A DNA stretch of 64,000 nt from RUG11462 sp036308645 (GCA_036308645.1 JAXJVH010000039.1:1-64000), one strand, 5' to 3'; shown: positions 27,170 to 36,596, counted from the stretch's first letter. Program-made: numbers and translations. Notes: a model not told the origin generated them from the sequence alone.

Positions 27170-27661
27170 ATGAAATGTTTAAACTTTACTGAATATATAA
27201 ACCTACTCTGTCGGCAACCTGCTGCGGTGGCTGATGTAATGGGGAGCAGTAATTATCCTGATATTAGAGGCACTGTAAGATTTTTTTCGGCTGAAAAAGG
27301 AACGCTGGTAGCGGTTGAGGTAAACGGTTTGCCTACTTCCGCAAATGTTTGTGAAAGTCCTGTGTTGGGTTTTCATATACATTCGGGAGTAAGTTGCAGC
27401 GGCAATGAAACAGACCCTTTTGCCAATGCGCTCGCTCATTATAATCCTAATAATTGTCAGCATCCTTATCATGCAGGGGATATGCCGCCGTTGTTTAGTA
27501 ATGACGGGTATGCGTTTATGATTTTTTTGACAGATAGGTTCAAGGTTGATGAAATTATAGGAAGAACAGTGATAATACATTCAATGCCTGATGATTTTAC
27601 AACACAGCCTTCGGGAAATTCGGGAATGAAAATAGCCTGCGGCGTTGTAGAAAGTGCATAG
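27170..27661 (+). CDS. Cu/Zn superoxide dismutase family protein, no signal peptide
   Basis: A 163-residue protein of the SOD_Cu fold. Metal ligands can be assigned by comparison with classical enzymes: H69 and H71 in GFHIHSG, bridging H90 in AHYNP, H98, H101 and D104 in the zinc loop CQHPYHAGDMP, and H137 in VIIHSMPDD. The two disulphide cysteines are likely C76 and C157. The arginine that guides superoxide is replaced by lysine (K154 in GMKIACG), and the zinc loop is short. Bacterial Cu/Zn SODs are normally exported, but no signal peptide or lipobox is present, so a cytosolic location is predicted. The start has only a weak SD (CGGTGAT). True dismutase activity is not certain. Confidence 0.85.
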   Translation: MKCLNFTEYINLLCRQPAAVADVMGSSNYPDIRGTVRFFSAEKGTLVAVEVNGLPTSANVCESPVLGFHIHSGVSCSGNETDPFANALAHYNPNNCQHPYHAGDMPPLFSNDGYAFMIFLTDRFKVDEIIGRTVIIHSMPDDFTTQPSGNSGMKIACGVVESA

Positions 27662-27683
27662 AGTTTGAAAAATAAGCATAAAT

Positions 27684-27720
27684 AAAAAGACTTCAATTAA
27701 TTAAAATCGAAGTCTTTTTT
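27684..27720. terminator. Bidirectional terminator between the SOD gene and tRNA-Gly
   Basis: Stem AAAAAGACTTC (27684-27694) with GAAGTCTTTTT (27709-27719) and a T run on both strands. It serves the SOD gene on + and the convergent tRNA on -. Confidence 0.88.
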
Positions 27721-27722
27721 AG

Positions 27723-27796
27723 TGGAGCAGGTGATGGGAATCGAACCCACGTGTTCAGCTTGGAAGGCTGACATTCTACCATTGAACTACACCTGC
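27723..27796 (-). tRNA. tRNA-Gly (anticodon TCC)
   Basis: On the minus strand a 74-nt cloverleaf including an encoded CCA: 7-bp acceptor GCAGGTG/CACCTGC with discriminator T, D arm, anticodon stem-loop CAGCCTTCCAAGCTG with anticodon TCC, and a T arm with GTGGGTTCGATTCCCAT. It reads GGA/GGG and, by wobble, other glycine codons. Confidence 0.97.
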
Positions 27797-27820
27797 ATAT
27801 TAATTTTCTCAACAGATGAT

Positions 27821-27849
27821 ATATTACCACAAAAGCACAACAAAGTCAA
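27821..27849 (-). promoter_or_regulatory. Promoter of tRNA-Gly
   Basis: Minus strand: TTGACT (27849-27844), a 17-bp spacer and TAATAT (27826-27821), about 25 bp before the tRNA. Confidence 0.8.
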
Positions 27850-27876
27850 GGGTTTTTACATATTTTTTTCAAAAAA

Positions 27877-27904
27877 TAAAGGACCGTATAATTACGGCCC
27901 TTTA
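27877..27904 (-). terminator. Terminator of the pgi/P-loop operon
   Basis: Minus-strand stem TAAAGGGCCGTA/TACGGTCCTTTA (one G-U pair) between 27904 and 27877, followed on that strand by a run of six T. It begins just after the stop codon of the P-loop gene. Confidence 0.88.
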
Positions 27905-27915
27905 TGTAAAATCAA

Positions 27916-28335
27916 TTAAAGTTTTGAAGCGAAAGTAAATACTCTGTCCGGAATATCTTTTTCATCGCATGAAAGAGTAAATGTAAATTTAACATTTGAA
28001 TCTTCAGCCAAAGCAGAAACTCTTTCAAGAAAATCTGCGATAAGGTCAAAATCTTTACCGCCGACGATTTTGAAAGTAGCGTCACAAAAAATATCAGTAA
28101 CATCATAGTTCCCTGCGCAGATACCGCTTAAAAATCCGTAATATGAGTCATAACCCGAAACGCCGTATTCGTCAACGTCACAAAGTCTGACAGCAGATGA
28201 AATGTCAAATCTTAATGTATTTCCTTTTTCTATACAAACAACATTACCTTTTGAGGTTTTTGAAGTTTCATTAACGATCTCAATAAGATGTTTGGTTTTA
28301 CCCGAGCCTCTTGTACCGATAATCAAATTAATCAT
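27916..28335 (-). CDS. Small P-loop nucleotide-binding protein of unknown function
   Basis: A 139-residue cytosolic protein whose N-terminus is a Walker A loop: MINLIIGTRGSGKT (GTRGSGKT at 7-14). A hydrophobic strand ending in Asp (VTDIFCD) may be the Walker B. No second domain or membrane segment. A longer opening to 28377 exists, but AAAGGAGAG lies right before the ATG at 28335, so that start is chosen. It is 56 bp downstream of pgi and ends at a terminator, so it is the second gene of a pgi operon. I recognise it only as a conserved clostridial-looking ATPase; the partner or pathway is unknown. Confidence 0.75.
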   Translation of the reverse strand: MINLIIGTRGSGKTKHLIEIVNETSKTSKGNVVCIEKGNTLRFDISSAVRLCDVDEYGVSGYDSYYGFLSGICAGNYDVTDIFCDATFKIVGGKDFDLIADFLERVSALAEDSNVKFTFTLSCDEKDIPDRVFTFASKL

Positions 28336-28391
28336 GTTTTTCTCTCCTTTAAACGTATATCTAACTGTGAAATTCACAGATTAGTCCTTTT

Positions 28392-29732
28392 TTATTCGCC
28401 GAGTCTTGCTTCAAGCGCTTCTTTTTCGCTTTCATATCCCGGTTTACCGAGAAGTGCAAACATATTCTTTTTGTAACTTTCAACACCCGGTTGATTAAAT
28501 GGGTTAACTGCGAGCATATATCCCGAAATTGCGCATGCTTTTTCAAAGAAATAAATCAAATAACCGAGTTCAAACTCGTCTGCTCTTTCCATTTCAATTA
28601 CAAGGTTCGGAACATTGCCGTCAGAATGGGCCAAAATAGTACCCTGAAAGGCTTTTTCGTTTACAAACGACATAGGTTTGCCTGCCAAGAAATTAAGTCC
28701 GTCGCCGTCGTTATCTTCTTTTTCAATAAAGATTTCTTTTTCGGATTCTTTAATTGAAACAACGGTTTCAAAAATAATTCTCTGACCTTGCTGAATATAC
28801 TGACCGAGTGAATGTAAATCGGTAGAGAAGATAGCCGATGAAGGATAAATACCCTTGTTATCTTTACCCTCTGATTCGCCGAATAATTGTTTATACCATT
28901 CAGCCATCATTGTAAATCTCGGCTCATAAGCAACGAGCATTTCAATCTGTTTGCCTTTACGCATTAAAATATTTCTTGCGGCGGCATATTTATAACAATC
29001 GTTCTTTTCAATATCATCAACAGAATATGCTTCTCTTGCGGCTGCTGCGCCTTCCATAAGTTTATCAATATCGCAGCCTGCAACAGCGATAGGTAAAAGA
29101 CCTACTGCGGTAAGAACCGAAAATCTTCCGCCTACATCATCAGGAACTACAAATTCTTCGTAACCTTCTTCATCGGCTAATGCTTTTAAAGTTCCTTTAG
29201 CTTTATCTGTTGTGCAGTAAATTCTGCTTTTAGCTTCTTCTTTGCCGTATCTTGTTTCAAGATAGTTTCTGAAAACTCTGAAAGCGATAGCCGGCTCGGT
29301 AGTTGTACCGGATTTTGAGATAACGTTTACTGATACGTCTTTACCGTCGCAGATTTCAAGCAACTCTGCTAAAGCAGTTGAGCTTATAGAATTACCTGCA
29401 AAGTAAATATCAGGTGTATCTTTCTTTTTATTATTATAATAATGAGATTTTAAAAACTCAATAGCAGCTCTTGCACCGAGGTATGAACCGCCGATACCGA
29501 TAACAACTAAAATATCGGAGTCAGATTTGATTTTTTCAGCCGCTTTTTTAATGCGTGCAAATTCTTCCTTATCATAATCAACAGGAAGATCAACCCAACC
29601 CAAAAAGTCATTACCGGGACCTTTTCTTGAATTTAAAAGCTCGTGTGCCGCACTTACCTGTGAACTGATAGCCTTGTATTCATCATCACCGATAAAAGCA
29701 GAAGCAAATTTAGTGTTCAGTTTAATTGGCAT
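28392..29732 (-). CDS. pgi: Glucose-6-phosphate isomerase
   Basis: Interconverts glucose 6-phosphate and fructose 6-phosphate in glycolysis. The 446-residue protein is the short Firmicutes type, with the sugar-phosphate isomerase motifs VIGIGGSYLGARAAIEFL, VISKSGTTTEPA, VGGRFSVLTAVGLLP and the C-terminal NPFNQPGVESYKKNMFALL. The ATG at 29732 is preceded by GGAGGACTC; the longer opening to 29765 has no SD. Transcribed from its own promoter, divergent from mtaB. Confidence 0.96.
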   Translation of the reverse strand: MPIKLNTKFASAFIGDDEYKAISSQVSAAHELLNSRKGPGNDFLGWVDLPVDYDKEEFARIKKAAEKIKSDSDILVVIGIGGSYLGARAAIEFLKSHYYNNKKKDTPDIYFAGNSISSTALAELLEICDGKDVSVNVISKSGTTTEPAIAFRVFRNYLETRYGKEEAKSRIYCTTDKAKGTLKALADEEGYEEFVVPDDVGGRFSVLTAVGLLPIAVAGCDIDKLMEGAAAAREAYSVDDIEKNDCYKYAAARNILMRKGKQIEMLVAYEPRFTMMAEWYKQLFGESEGKDNKGIYPSSAIFSTDLHSLGQYIQQGQRIIFETVVSIKESEKEIFIEKEDNDGDGLNFLAGKPMSFVNEKAFQGTILAHSDGNVPNLVIEMERADEFELGYLIYFFEKACAISGYMLAVNPFNQPGVESYKKNMFALLGKPGYESEKEALEARLGE

Positions 29733-29778
29733 TTTATAGAGTCCTCCGATTTTTGCATTTAGCAAATTGTTTTATATT

Positions 29779-29807
29779 ATTTTACTATAAAACATCTCTA
29801 TTTTCAA
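29779..29807 (-). promoter_or_regulatory. Promoter of pgi
   Basis: Minus strand: TTGAAA (29807-29802), a 17-bp spacer and TAAAAT (29784-29779), about 45 bp before the pgi ATG. Confidence 0.7.
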
Positions 29808-29835
29808 GCATAAATATAAAAAAATTAAAAATAGT

Positions 29836-29864
29836 TTGAAAAAAAGCCCGAAAAGTATTATAAT
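29836..29864 (+). promoter_or_regulatory. Promoter of mtaB
   Basis: TTGAAA (29836-29841), a 17-bp spacer and a perfect TATAAT (29859-29864), about 30 bp before the ATG. Confidence 0.78.
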
Positions 29865-29895
29865 AATGCTGTAATTATTGTATTTAGGAGGATTT

Positions 29896-31173
29896 ATGAG
29901 AGCGTCATTCCATACTTTAGGCTGTAAAGTAAATCAATATGAAACCGAATTAATGAAAGAGGAGCTTCAAAAAAACGGTTATGAAATAGTTTCCGAAAAT
30001 GATGAACCCGATGTTTTTATTATAAATTCCTGTACCGTTACCGCAGAGAGCGACCGAAAAACCCGTCAGATGGTGCGAAAATACCGCAGAATGTTACCGA
30101 ATGCGGTAATAGTGCTTACGGGCTGTATGCCGCAGGCTTTTCCAACAAAGGCCGAACGTCTTGAAAGCGCAGACGTTGTTTTGGGCAACGGCACAAATGA
30201 TAAGTTGATTTATGCAATAAATGAATTCAGATTGACAGGACAGCGACAGCAAATTGTGCAGCCGCATAACAAAGAAAATGTAAAGCAGACTGTTAAAACA
30301 TTTCACGACCGTACAAAAGCTTTTTTGAAAATAGAGGACGGTTGTAACCGATTTTGCTCTTATTGCATAATTCCTTATGCCAGAGGCAGAGTTCGTTCAA
30401 AACCGCTTGATCAGATAAAAAAGGAAGTAAAAGCATTAGTTGATGATGGCTTTAAAGAGGTTGTTTTAATAGGTATCAATCTTTCAGCATACGGTATTGA
30501 AAACGGACTTAATCTTGCAGACGCAGTTGAAGCGGCGGCTGAATCCGGCATAGAACGTATAAGGCTCGGTTCTATGGAACCCGACCAGTTTACCGATGAT
30601 GTAATCGACAGATTATCAAAGGTAAAATGCCTTTGTCCGCAATTTCATTTATCTTTGCAATCAGGCTGTGATAATACGTTAAAGCGAATGAATCGTCATT
30701 ATGATACTGAATTTTATGCCGATTTAGTAAAAAAATTGCGTAAAAAATTTGAAAATGCTTCAATTACTACCGATATTATGGTAGGTTTTGCGGGTGAAAC
30801 CGAAGAAGATTTTAATACTTCGGTTGATTTTCTTAACAGAATAGGCTTTGCAAAGGCTCATGTTTTTGCGTATTCGGTAAGAAAGGGGACAGCCGCAGAA
30901 AAGTTTGAAGGACAGGTAGAAAATTCTGTTAAACGAGCTCGAAGTTCGATAATGATTGAAAATGCAGGCAAGTGTCAAAAAGAATTTTTGGAAAGTCAAG
31001 TCGGAAAAGTATCTCCTGTGCTGTTTGAAAACCGCACAAAAGGCGGTTTTTATGAGGGCTATACTCCGAATTATACGCTTGTAAGAGTAAAATCAGATAA
31101 AAATATTTCCGGGGAAATAATTGCTACTAAAATCATTTCGGCTGAAGACGAATACTGTGTAGGAGAAATTTAA
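29896..31173 (+). CDS. mtaB: tRNA t6A37 methylthiotransferase MtaB
   Basis: Radical-SAM enzyme that converts t6A37 to ms2t6A in ANN-decoding tRNAs. The 425-residue protein has an N-terminal UPF0004 domain with FHTLGCKVNQYE, INSCTVTAESDRK and VLTGCMPQ (three cysteines for the auxiliary cluster), the radical-SAM triad CNRFCSYCIIPYARG, and a C-terminal TRAM domain. The opening signature is that of MtaB rather than MiaB. The ATG at 29896 follows AGGAGG; an upstream TTG in frame is not needed. Monocistronic between its own promoter and a shared terminator. Confidence 0.95.
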   Translation: MRASFHTLGCKVNQYETELMKEELQKNGYEIVSENDEPDVFIINSCTVTAESDRKTRQMVRKYRRMLPNAVIVLTGCMPQAFPTKAERLESADVVLGNGTNDKLIYAINEFRLTGQRQQIVQPHNKENVKQTVKTFHDRTKAFLKIEDGCNRFCSYCIIPYARGRVRSKPLDQIKKEVKALVDDGFKEVVLIGINLSAYGIENGLNLADAVEAAAESGIERIRLGSMEPDQFTDDVIDRLSKVKCLCPQFHLSLQSGCDNTLKRMNRHYDTEFYADLVKKLRKKFENASITTDIMVGFAGETEEDFNTSVDFLNRIGFAKAHVFAYSVRKGTAAEKFEGQVENSVKRARSSIMIENAGKCQKEFLESQVGKVSPVLFENRTKGGFYEGYTPNYTLVRVKSDKNISGEIIATKIISAEDEYCVGEI

Positions 31174-31202
31174 AAAGAGCGAGGATTTTTCTCGCTCTTT
31201 TT
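31172..31202. terminator. Bidirectional terminator between mtaB and polC
   Basis: A perfect 12-bp stem AAAAAGAGCGAG (31172-31183) with its complement (31191-31202), with T runs on both strands; it ends the convergent mtaB and polC transcripts. Confidence 0.93.
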
Positions 31203-31206
31203 ATCA

Positions 31207-34200
31207 TTAAAAGAAACTAATTTGATTGGATTTTGGCAGAAAATCAAGTGTTCCAAGGTCAACAAGCGATTGAATAACGCTCTTTGTAACACCGGAAGCT
31301 TGCTGAATATCCTCTTGTGAAACAAAGCCACCTACTTTTGCCGCTTCTTCAAGTGCAACAGCCGCGTTTTCGCCTACGCCGTTTACCGAACTGAAAGGCA
31401 GACGGATTTTTTCGTCCTCTATTGAGTAAATGCTTGCTTTTGACTTATAAAAGTCAACAGGCAACAGTTCAACTCCTCGGCAAAGCATTTCAATAACAAT
31501 CTGTAAAGTAGGTACCATTCCTTGTTCTTTAGGCGTAGCCTCTTTACCTTTGTTCTCAATCTCAGTAATTTTCGCACGAACGCCGTCTATACCCGATAGC
31601 GCAATCTGTGCGTCCATATCCTCGCCTCGTACCGTAAAGTATGCCGCATAATATTCAAGCGGTTTATAAACCTTGTACCAACCAAGACGAAGCGCTGAAA
31701 TCATATATGCCGCGGCGTGTGCTTTCGGGAACATATATTTGATTTTTTCGCATGAGCCGATATACCATTCGGGAACATTGCATTTACGCATATCGTCTTT
31801 CATCGCTTCCCAATCTTCCATTGAAATCTTGCCCGAAGCAATCATTCCCTTACGAACGGTTTCGGTAATTTTAAACGCACGTCCCTCGTCCATACCTTTG
31901 TGAATAAGATAAACCATAATATTATCACGAGTACCGATAACATTTGAAATGTCGCAGGTGCCGTTTTTAATAAGTTCCTGTGCGTTTCCGAGCCATACGT
32001 CAGTACCGTGAGAAAGACCTGAAATCTGCAAAAGGTCGGAAAAGTTTTTAGGCTGTGTTTCAACTAACATTCCTCGAACAAAAGGCGTACCGAGTTCAGG
32101 CAGTGAAAAAGTACCTGTAAGCGAGCCGATTTGTTCGGGAGTTACGCCGAGCGCTTCAGTTGAATTAAACAGGCTCATAACCTTTTCATCCGACATAGGA
32201 ACGCTCATTACAGGAATTCCCGTGTTTTCTTCAAGGTAGTGATATATGGTCGGCACATCGTGACCGAGAATATCAAGTTTTAGAATATTATCGTGAATAG
32301 AATGGAAGTCGAAGTGCGTAGTTACAATATCAGACTCTGTGTCGTCGGCAGGGTGCTGAACAGGGCAGAAATCGTAAATTTCTTTATCATTAGGAACAAT
32401 AATCATACCGGCAGGGTGCTGACCTGTAGTACGCTTAATTCCCGTGCAACCTATTGTAAGACGTTCAATCTCGGCTTTTGATAAATTAAGTCCTCTTTCA
32501 TCGGCATATTTTTTAACAAAACCGAATGCGGTTTTAGAGGCTACAGTACCGATTGTACCTGCTTTAAACACGTTTTCCGAACCGAAAAGCGTTTCAGTAA
32601 ATTTGTGAGCGCAAGACTGATATTCACCCGAAAAGTTAAGGTCAATATCAGGCACTTTATCGCCTTTAAATCCCAAGAAGGTTTCAAAAGGAATATCGTG
32701 ACCGTCACGTTCCATAGGAGTACCGCATTCGGGGCAATCTTTAGGCGGCAGGTCAAAGCCTGAACCCACCGAGCCGTCGGTGATAAACTCGGAATGTTTG
32801 CATTTAGGGCAGACATAATGAGGTGCTAAAGGATTAACTTCGGAAATGCCTGCGGCAGTTGCAACGAAAGACGAGCCTACAGAACCTCGAGAGCCTACCT
32901 GATAACCGTGTGCGTTGGAATCAAGCACCAACTTTTGCGCTGAAACATACATAATGGAAAATCCGTTGTTAATAATTGAATTAAGTTCTTTATCAAGACG
33001 TTTTTGCACAATTTCAGGCAACGGATCGCCGTATTTAGCCTTTGCATTATTATAGCAGTCATTTCTTAAAGTATCGTCAGACCCTTCAATGGTAGGAGGA
33101 AAACTTCCTTCGGGAACAGGGCGAAAATCTTCAATCATATCCGCAATGAGATTAGTATTGTCGATTACTATTTCTTTTGCCTTTTCTTTGCCTAAAAATG
33201 CAAAATCTTTAAGCATTTCATCGGTGGTTTTAAGGTAAAGCGGCGCTTGATCATCAGCGTCTTTAAAACCTTTGCCTGCCATCAAAATCGCCCTGAATTT
33301 TGAATCTTCCGGTTTAAGGAAATGAACATCACCTGTGGCAACAACAGGCTTGTCTAACTTTTCTGCAAGTTTTATAATAGTCTTGGTATGCTCGTTTAAA
33401 TCGTATTCGGAATTAAGCGTACCGTTTCTTATCATAAATTCATTGTTGCCGTTTGGCTGAACCTCGAGATAATCATAATACGAAGCAATATCAAGCAATT
33501 CGCCCCATTGCTTTTTCTGTAAAATCGCTCTGTAAAGCTCGCCTGCTTCACAGGCAGAGCCTATAATAAGTCCTTCTCTGTATTTATCAAGGTAAGATTT
33601 TAAAATACAGGGCATGGCGGCGCCTCTGCCTTTGTAATATGTATTTAAGTGTGAGAAAGAAACAAGTTTATAAAGATTTTTTAGACCGACAGAGTTTCTT
33701 GCAAGTATTATCATGTGATAACGACGAAGTTTCTGCCAATCGCCGCCTGCAAGAGCCGAGTTAATGTCAGCGGTACATTTACACTCTCTGCCCTCTAACA
33801 TATCAATAAATTTAATAAAAATAAGACCTAAAATTCTTGCGTCGTCACAAGCACGGTGATGATTGAATTCAGGCAGTTTAAGTGCGTTAGCCACAGTATC
33901 AAGTTTATGATTTTTAAGGTCAGGGAGCAGAGAACGAGCCATAGGAACAGTATCAATATATGTCGGATTATATTTGATACTGTTTCTTGCAGAGGCTGAA
34001 TTGATAAAAGACATATCAAAATCAGCATTATGTGCAATAAGCGTACAATCGCCGCAAAAATCGATAAACATTTTTAAAGCCTTATTTTCATCAGGTGCAT
34101 CTGCTACCATAGCATCAGATATGCCTGTAAGTTCGGTAATTTTTTTCGGAATAGGAATTTTCGGGTTTACAAAGGTATCAAATTCTTCTAAAATTTCGCC

Positions 34201-35532
34201 GTTTTTTACTCTAACCGCACCTATTTCTGTTAATCGGTCAGTTGCAGGCTGAAGTCCTGTGGTTTCAACGTCAAAAACAATAAACTCACCGTCAAACGGC
34301 GTATTGTCGGAACCTTTGACCGCCGACACAAGGTCATTTACAAAATAGGCTTCAACACCGTAGATAACCTTAAAATCACCGCCGCCTTTGCGGATTTTTT
34401 CAACTGCGTTCATAGCGGCAGGGAACGACTGAACAACACCGTGGTCGGTGACTGCAATAGCTTTATGTCCCCATTTATAGGCAGTCTTAATAAGGTCCTC
34501 AACAGGTGCCATACCGTCCATTGAAGACATATTTGTATGCATGTGCAGTTCAACACGTTTTTCTTCCGATTTATCGGTTTCAAAATATCTGTCAACAATA
34601 CAGATTGTATCGGGATTAAGAACGTTTTCGTGTTCAAACTGGTCATAATCAATTCTTCCCTTTACAATTACGGTTTTGCCCTCGATATCTTCAAGTTTTT
34701 TAAATTCAGCCGATTCGATAGGGGAGAGTGTTTTAACTATATACGAACCTGTGTAGTCTGTCACATATATGCTGATTCTGTATCTGTTGCCGAATTTGGT
34801 TTCTCTGAAATCAAATTTAAAAACATCACCCCAGATAGTGGCAAATCCGAAATCCGGACGTACTTCGCTGATAGGAGTGGGTTCGACATTGTTTTTTATA
34901 GGTCTGCCGTAAATCAACTGCATAGAATCAGGGTAATATTTAAGACCTTTAGGCGGAGGACCGGAATGTTTGATTTTTTTAGGTTTGTTTTCTTCCGCCT
35001 GTTTTTCTTTGAGTATTTGAGCCGCTTTTTTTGCTTCTTGTTCGTTGTCTTCAACACTTACTTCAAGCGTTCCCGAAAACTCAACTTCGATGAAAATTCC
35101 GAAATGCTCGCTGATATAATCTTTGATTTTTTTCTTTGCGTTTAACTGCTCTAAAATTTCAATTCCGCCATGCTTTAAGTTTATATTAAGCACATTGTTG
35201 CAAAAATTGAATTCGGCGTCGTTAAAAAATCCGTTTAAACCTGAATATTTGCGTTTAATATTAATAAAAATATCGTTGAAATAATCGCTTTTCAACTCTA
35301 AATTCTGATAAACTATGTCAAAAACAATAGAATTAAGGCTCATTCCGTCCTTAATTTGACGGCGTAAATCTTCTGCTATGTTCTCGTTTATGTATTCATC
35401 GGAAACCGCCTCACACTTTAGAAATCTGTTTTCTCGGTTTATTCCGCAGTATGAAAGCGTCATATTTTTGATTTTTTCTTTTATCTCGGTATTCAGCACA
35501 TTGCCGAAAACGTCAATAACTTTTTTGTTCAT
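31207..35532 (-). CDS. polC: DNA polymerase III alpha subunit, PolC type
   Basis: The main replicative polymerase of low-GC Gram-positives. The 1441-residue protein has the PolC order: N-terminal clamp-loader-binding region, an OB domain, a split PHP domain (LHMHTNMSSMDGMAP, AVTDHG), an inserted DEDDh proofreading exonuclease (FIVFDVETTGLQPATDRLTEIGA, HNADFDMSFI), the rest of PHP, a zinc-binding CPKC...CPEC segment, and the polymerase core with GSRGSVGSS and DIDLNFSGEYQ. It is the last gene of the pyrH operon; the SD AAGGA lies inside the end of ispG. Length and motifs are normal. Confidence 0.98.
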   Translation of the reverse strand: MNKKVIDVFGNVLNTEIKEKIKNMTLSYCGINRENRFLKCEAVSDEYINENIAEDLRRQIKDGMSLNSIVFDIVYQNLELKSDYFNDIFINIKRKYSGLNGFFNDAEFNFCNNVLNINLKHGGIEILEQLNAKKKIKDYISEHFGIFIEVEFSGTLEVSVEDNEQEAKKAAQILKEKQAEENKPKKIKHSGPPPKGLKYYPDSMQLIYGRPIKNNVEPTPISEVRPDFGFATIWGDVFKFDFRETKFGNRYRISIYVTDYTGSYIVKTLSPIESAEFKKLEDIEGKTVIVKGRIDYDQFEHENVLNPDTICIVDRYFETDKSEEKRVELHMHTNMSSMDGMAPVEDLIKTAYKWGHKAIAVTDHGVVQSFPAAMNAVEKIRKGGGDFKVIYGVEAYFVNDLVSAVKGSDNTPFDGEFIVFDVETTGLQPATDRLTEIGAVRVKNGEILEEFDTFVNPKIPIPKKITELTGISDAMVADAPDENKALKMFIDFCGDCTLIAHNADFDMSFINSASARNSIKYNPTYIDTVPMARSLLPDLKNHKLDTVANALKLPEFNHHRACDDARILGLIFIKFIDMLEGRECKCTADINSALAGGDWQKLRRYHMIILARNSVGLKNLYKLVSFSHLNTYYKGRGAAMPCILKSYLDKYREGLIIGSACEAGELYRAILQKKQWGELLDIASYYDYLEVQPNGNNEFMIRNGTLNSEYDLNEHTKTIIKLAEKLDKPVVATGDVHFLKPEDSKFRAILMAGKGFKDADDQAPLYLKTTDEMLKDFAFLGKEKAKEIVIDNTNLIADMIEDFRPVPEGSFPPTIEGSDDTLRNDCYNNAKAKYGDPLPEIVQKRLDKELNSIINNGFSIMYVSAQKLVLDSNAHGYQVGSRGSVGSSFVATAAGISEVNPLAPHYVCPKCKHSEFITDGSVGSGFDLPPKDCPECGTPMERDGHDIPFETFLGFKGDKVPDIDLNFSGEYQSCAHKFTETLFGSENVFKAGTIGTVASKTAFGFVKKYADERGLNLSKAEIERLTIGCTGIKRTTGQHPAGMIIVPNDKEIYDFCPVQHPADDTESDIVTTHFDFHSIHDNILKLDILGHDVPTIYHYLEENTGIPVMSVPMSDEKVMSLFNSTEALGVTPEQIGSLTGTFSLPELGTPFVRGMLVETQPKNFSDLLQISGLSHGTDVWLGNAQELIKNGTCDISNVIGTRDNIMVYLIHKGMDEGRAFKITETVRKGMIASGKISMEDWEAMKDDMRKCNVPEWYIGSCEKIKYMFPKAHAAAYMISALRLGWYKVYKPLEYYAAYFTVRGEDMDAQIALSGIDGVRAKITEIENKGKEATPKEQGMVPTLQIVIEMLCRGVELLPVDFYKSKASIYSIEDEKIRLPFSSVNGVGENAAVALEEAAKVGGFVSQEDIQQASGVTKSVIQSLVDLGTLDFLPKSNQISFF

Positions 35533-35537
35533 TTATA

Positions 35538-36584
35538 TTACATTCCTTCGATTTCTTTCATTAATTCGCCGAACAAGTCTTTTTCTTCAACTTTTCGCAG
35601 AATTTCGCCTTTTTTAAAAATAATTCCGCATCCGTCGCCGCCTGCAATTCCGATATCGGCTTCTTTAGCCTCTCCCGGTCCGTTGACAACGCAACCCATA
35701 ACCGCCACGGTGATATTTTTATTACAATTTTCGAGCGCTTTTTCAACTTTGTTTGCAAGACCGATTAAATCAATTTTAGTTCTTCCGCAGGTCGGACAGG
35801 AAACAATGTTAACTCCGCCTGATTTTTGCCCTACCGCTTTTAAAATATCCTTTGCGGCTTTAATTTCTTCTATCGGATTATCGGTAAGCGAAACTCTTAT
35901 TGTATCGCCGATTCCGTTTAGTATAAGTCCACCGATTCCGGCAGCGGATTTTATAATGCCTTTATATTTTGTGCCTGCCTCGGTTACGCCTAAATGAAGC
36001 GGATAATTTACTGTTTCAGCCGCTTTTTTGTATGCGTCAAACATCAATTTTACATTTGAAGCTTTCATAGAAATAACAATATTGTCAAAATCAAATTTTT
36101 CAAGCAGTTTTGTGTGATATAAAGCGCTTTCAACCAAAGCGTCTGCGGTTACACCGCCGTATTTTGCAAGTATATTCTTTTCAACCGAGCCTGAATTTAC
36201 ACCTATTCTTATCGGAATGTTTTTTTGATTGCACTTATCGGCAACCTGTTTTACTCGGTCGTCATCGCCGATGTTACCCGGATTTATTCTGATTTTGTCA
36301 ACGCCTGCTTCGGCACATTCAAGCGCAATGCGGTAATCAAAATGAATATCCGCAACAACAGGGATTGAAACTGCGTTCTTTATTGCGTCAATAAGTTTAA
36401 CCGACGATAAATCGGGAACGGCGGTTCTGATAATTTCACAGCCCGCTTTTTCAAGTTCGACAGCCTGTTTTACATTGCCCTCAATATGACCTGCAGGAAT
36501 ATTAAGCATTGATTGTATAGCGATAGGATTTCCGTTTCCTATCGCTATATTGCCTATGTTAACTTGTTTTGTGTATAAAGCCAT
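35538..36584 (-). CDS. ispG: 4-hydroxy-3-methylbut-2-enyl diphosphate synthase
   Basis: IspG (GcpE) reductively converts MEcPP to HMBPP in the non-mevalonate isoprenoid pathway, using a [4Fe-4S] cluster. The 348-residue protein is the compact bacterial type: a TIM barrel beginning QVNIGNIAIGNGNPIAIQSM, with VADIHFDYRIAL and KIRINPGNIG, and a C-terminal cluster domain with CPTCGRTKIDL and GCVVNGPGEA supplying the three cysteines. ATG start behind AAGGTGA. It sits with dxr, uppS and cdsA in one operon, so isoprenoid supply and its use for undecaprenol are co-expressed. Confidence 0.96.
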   Translation of the reverse strand: MALYTKQVNIGNIAIGNGNPIAIQSMLNIPAGHIEGNVKQAVELEKAGCEIIRTAVPDLSSVKLIDAIKNAVSIPVVADIHFDYRIALECAEAGVDKIRINPGNIGDDDRVKQVADKCNQKNIPIRIGVNSGSVEKNILAKYGGVTADALVESALYHTKLLEKFDFDNIVISMKASNVKLMFDAYKKAAETVNYPLHLGVTEAGTKYKGIIKSAAGIGGLILNGIGDTIRVSLTDNPIEEIKAAKDILKAVGQKSGGVNIVSCPTCGRTKIDLIGLANKVEKALENCNKNITVAVMGCVVNGPGEAKEADIGIAGGDGCGIIFKKGEILRKVEEKDLFGELMKEIEGM

Positions 36585-36596
36585 AATTAATTCACC

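Noticed and set aside
27722..27919. 65-codon + strand ORF starting MEQVMGIEPTCSAWKAD
   Set aside because: It is the complementary strand of tRNA-Gly read as protein, a well-known artefact.
34537..35145. 202-codon + strand ORF
   Set aside because: Antisense to the N-terminal part of polC, rich in Phe/Arg as expected from complementing Lys/Glu-rich codons; no SD.
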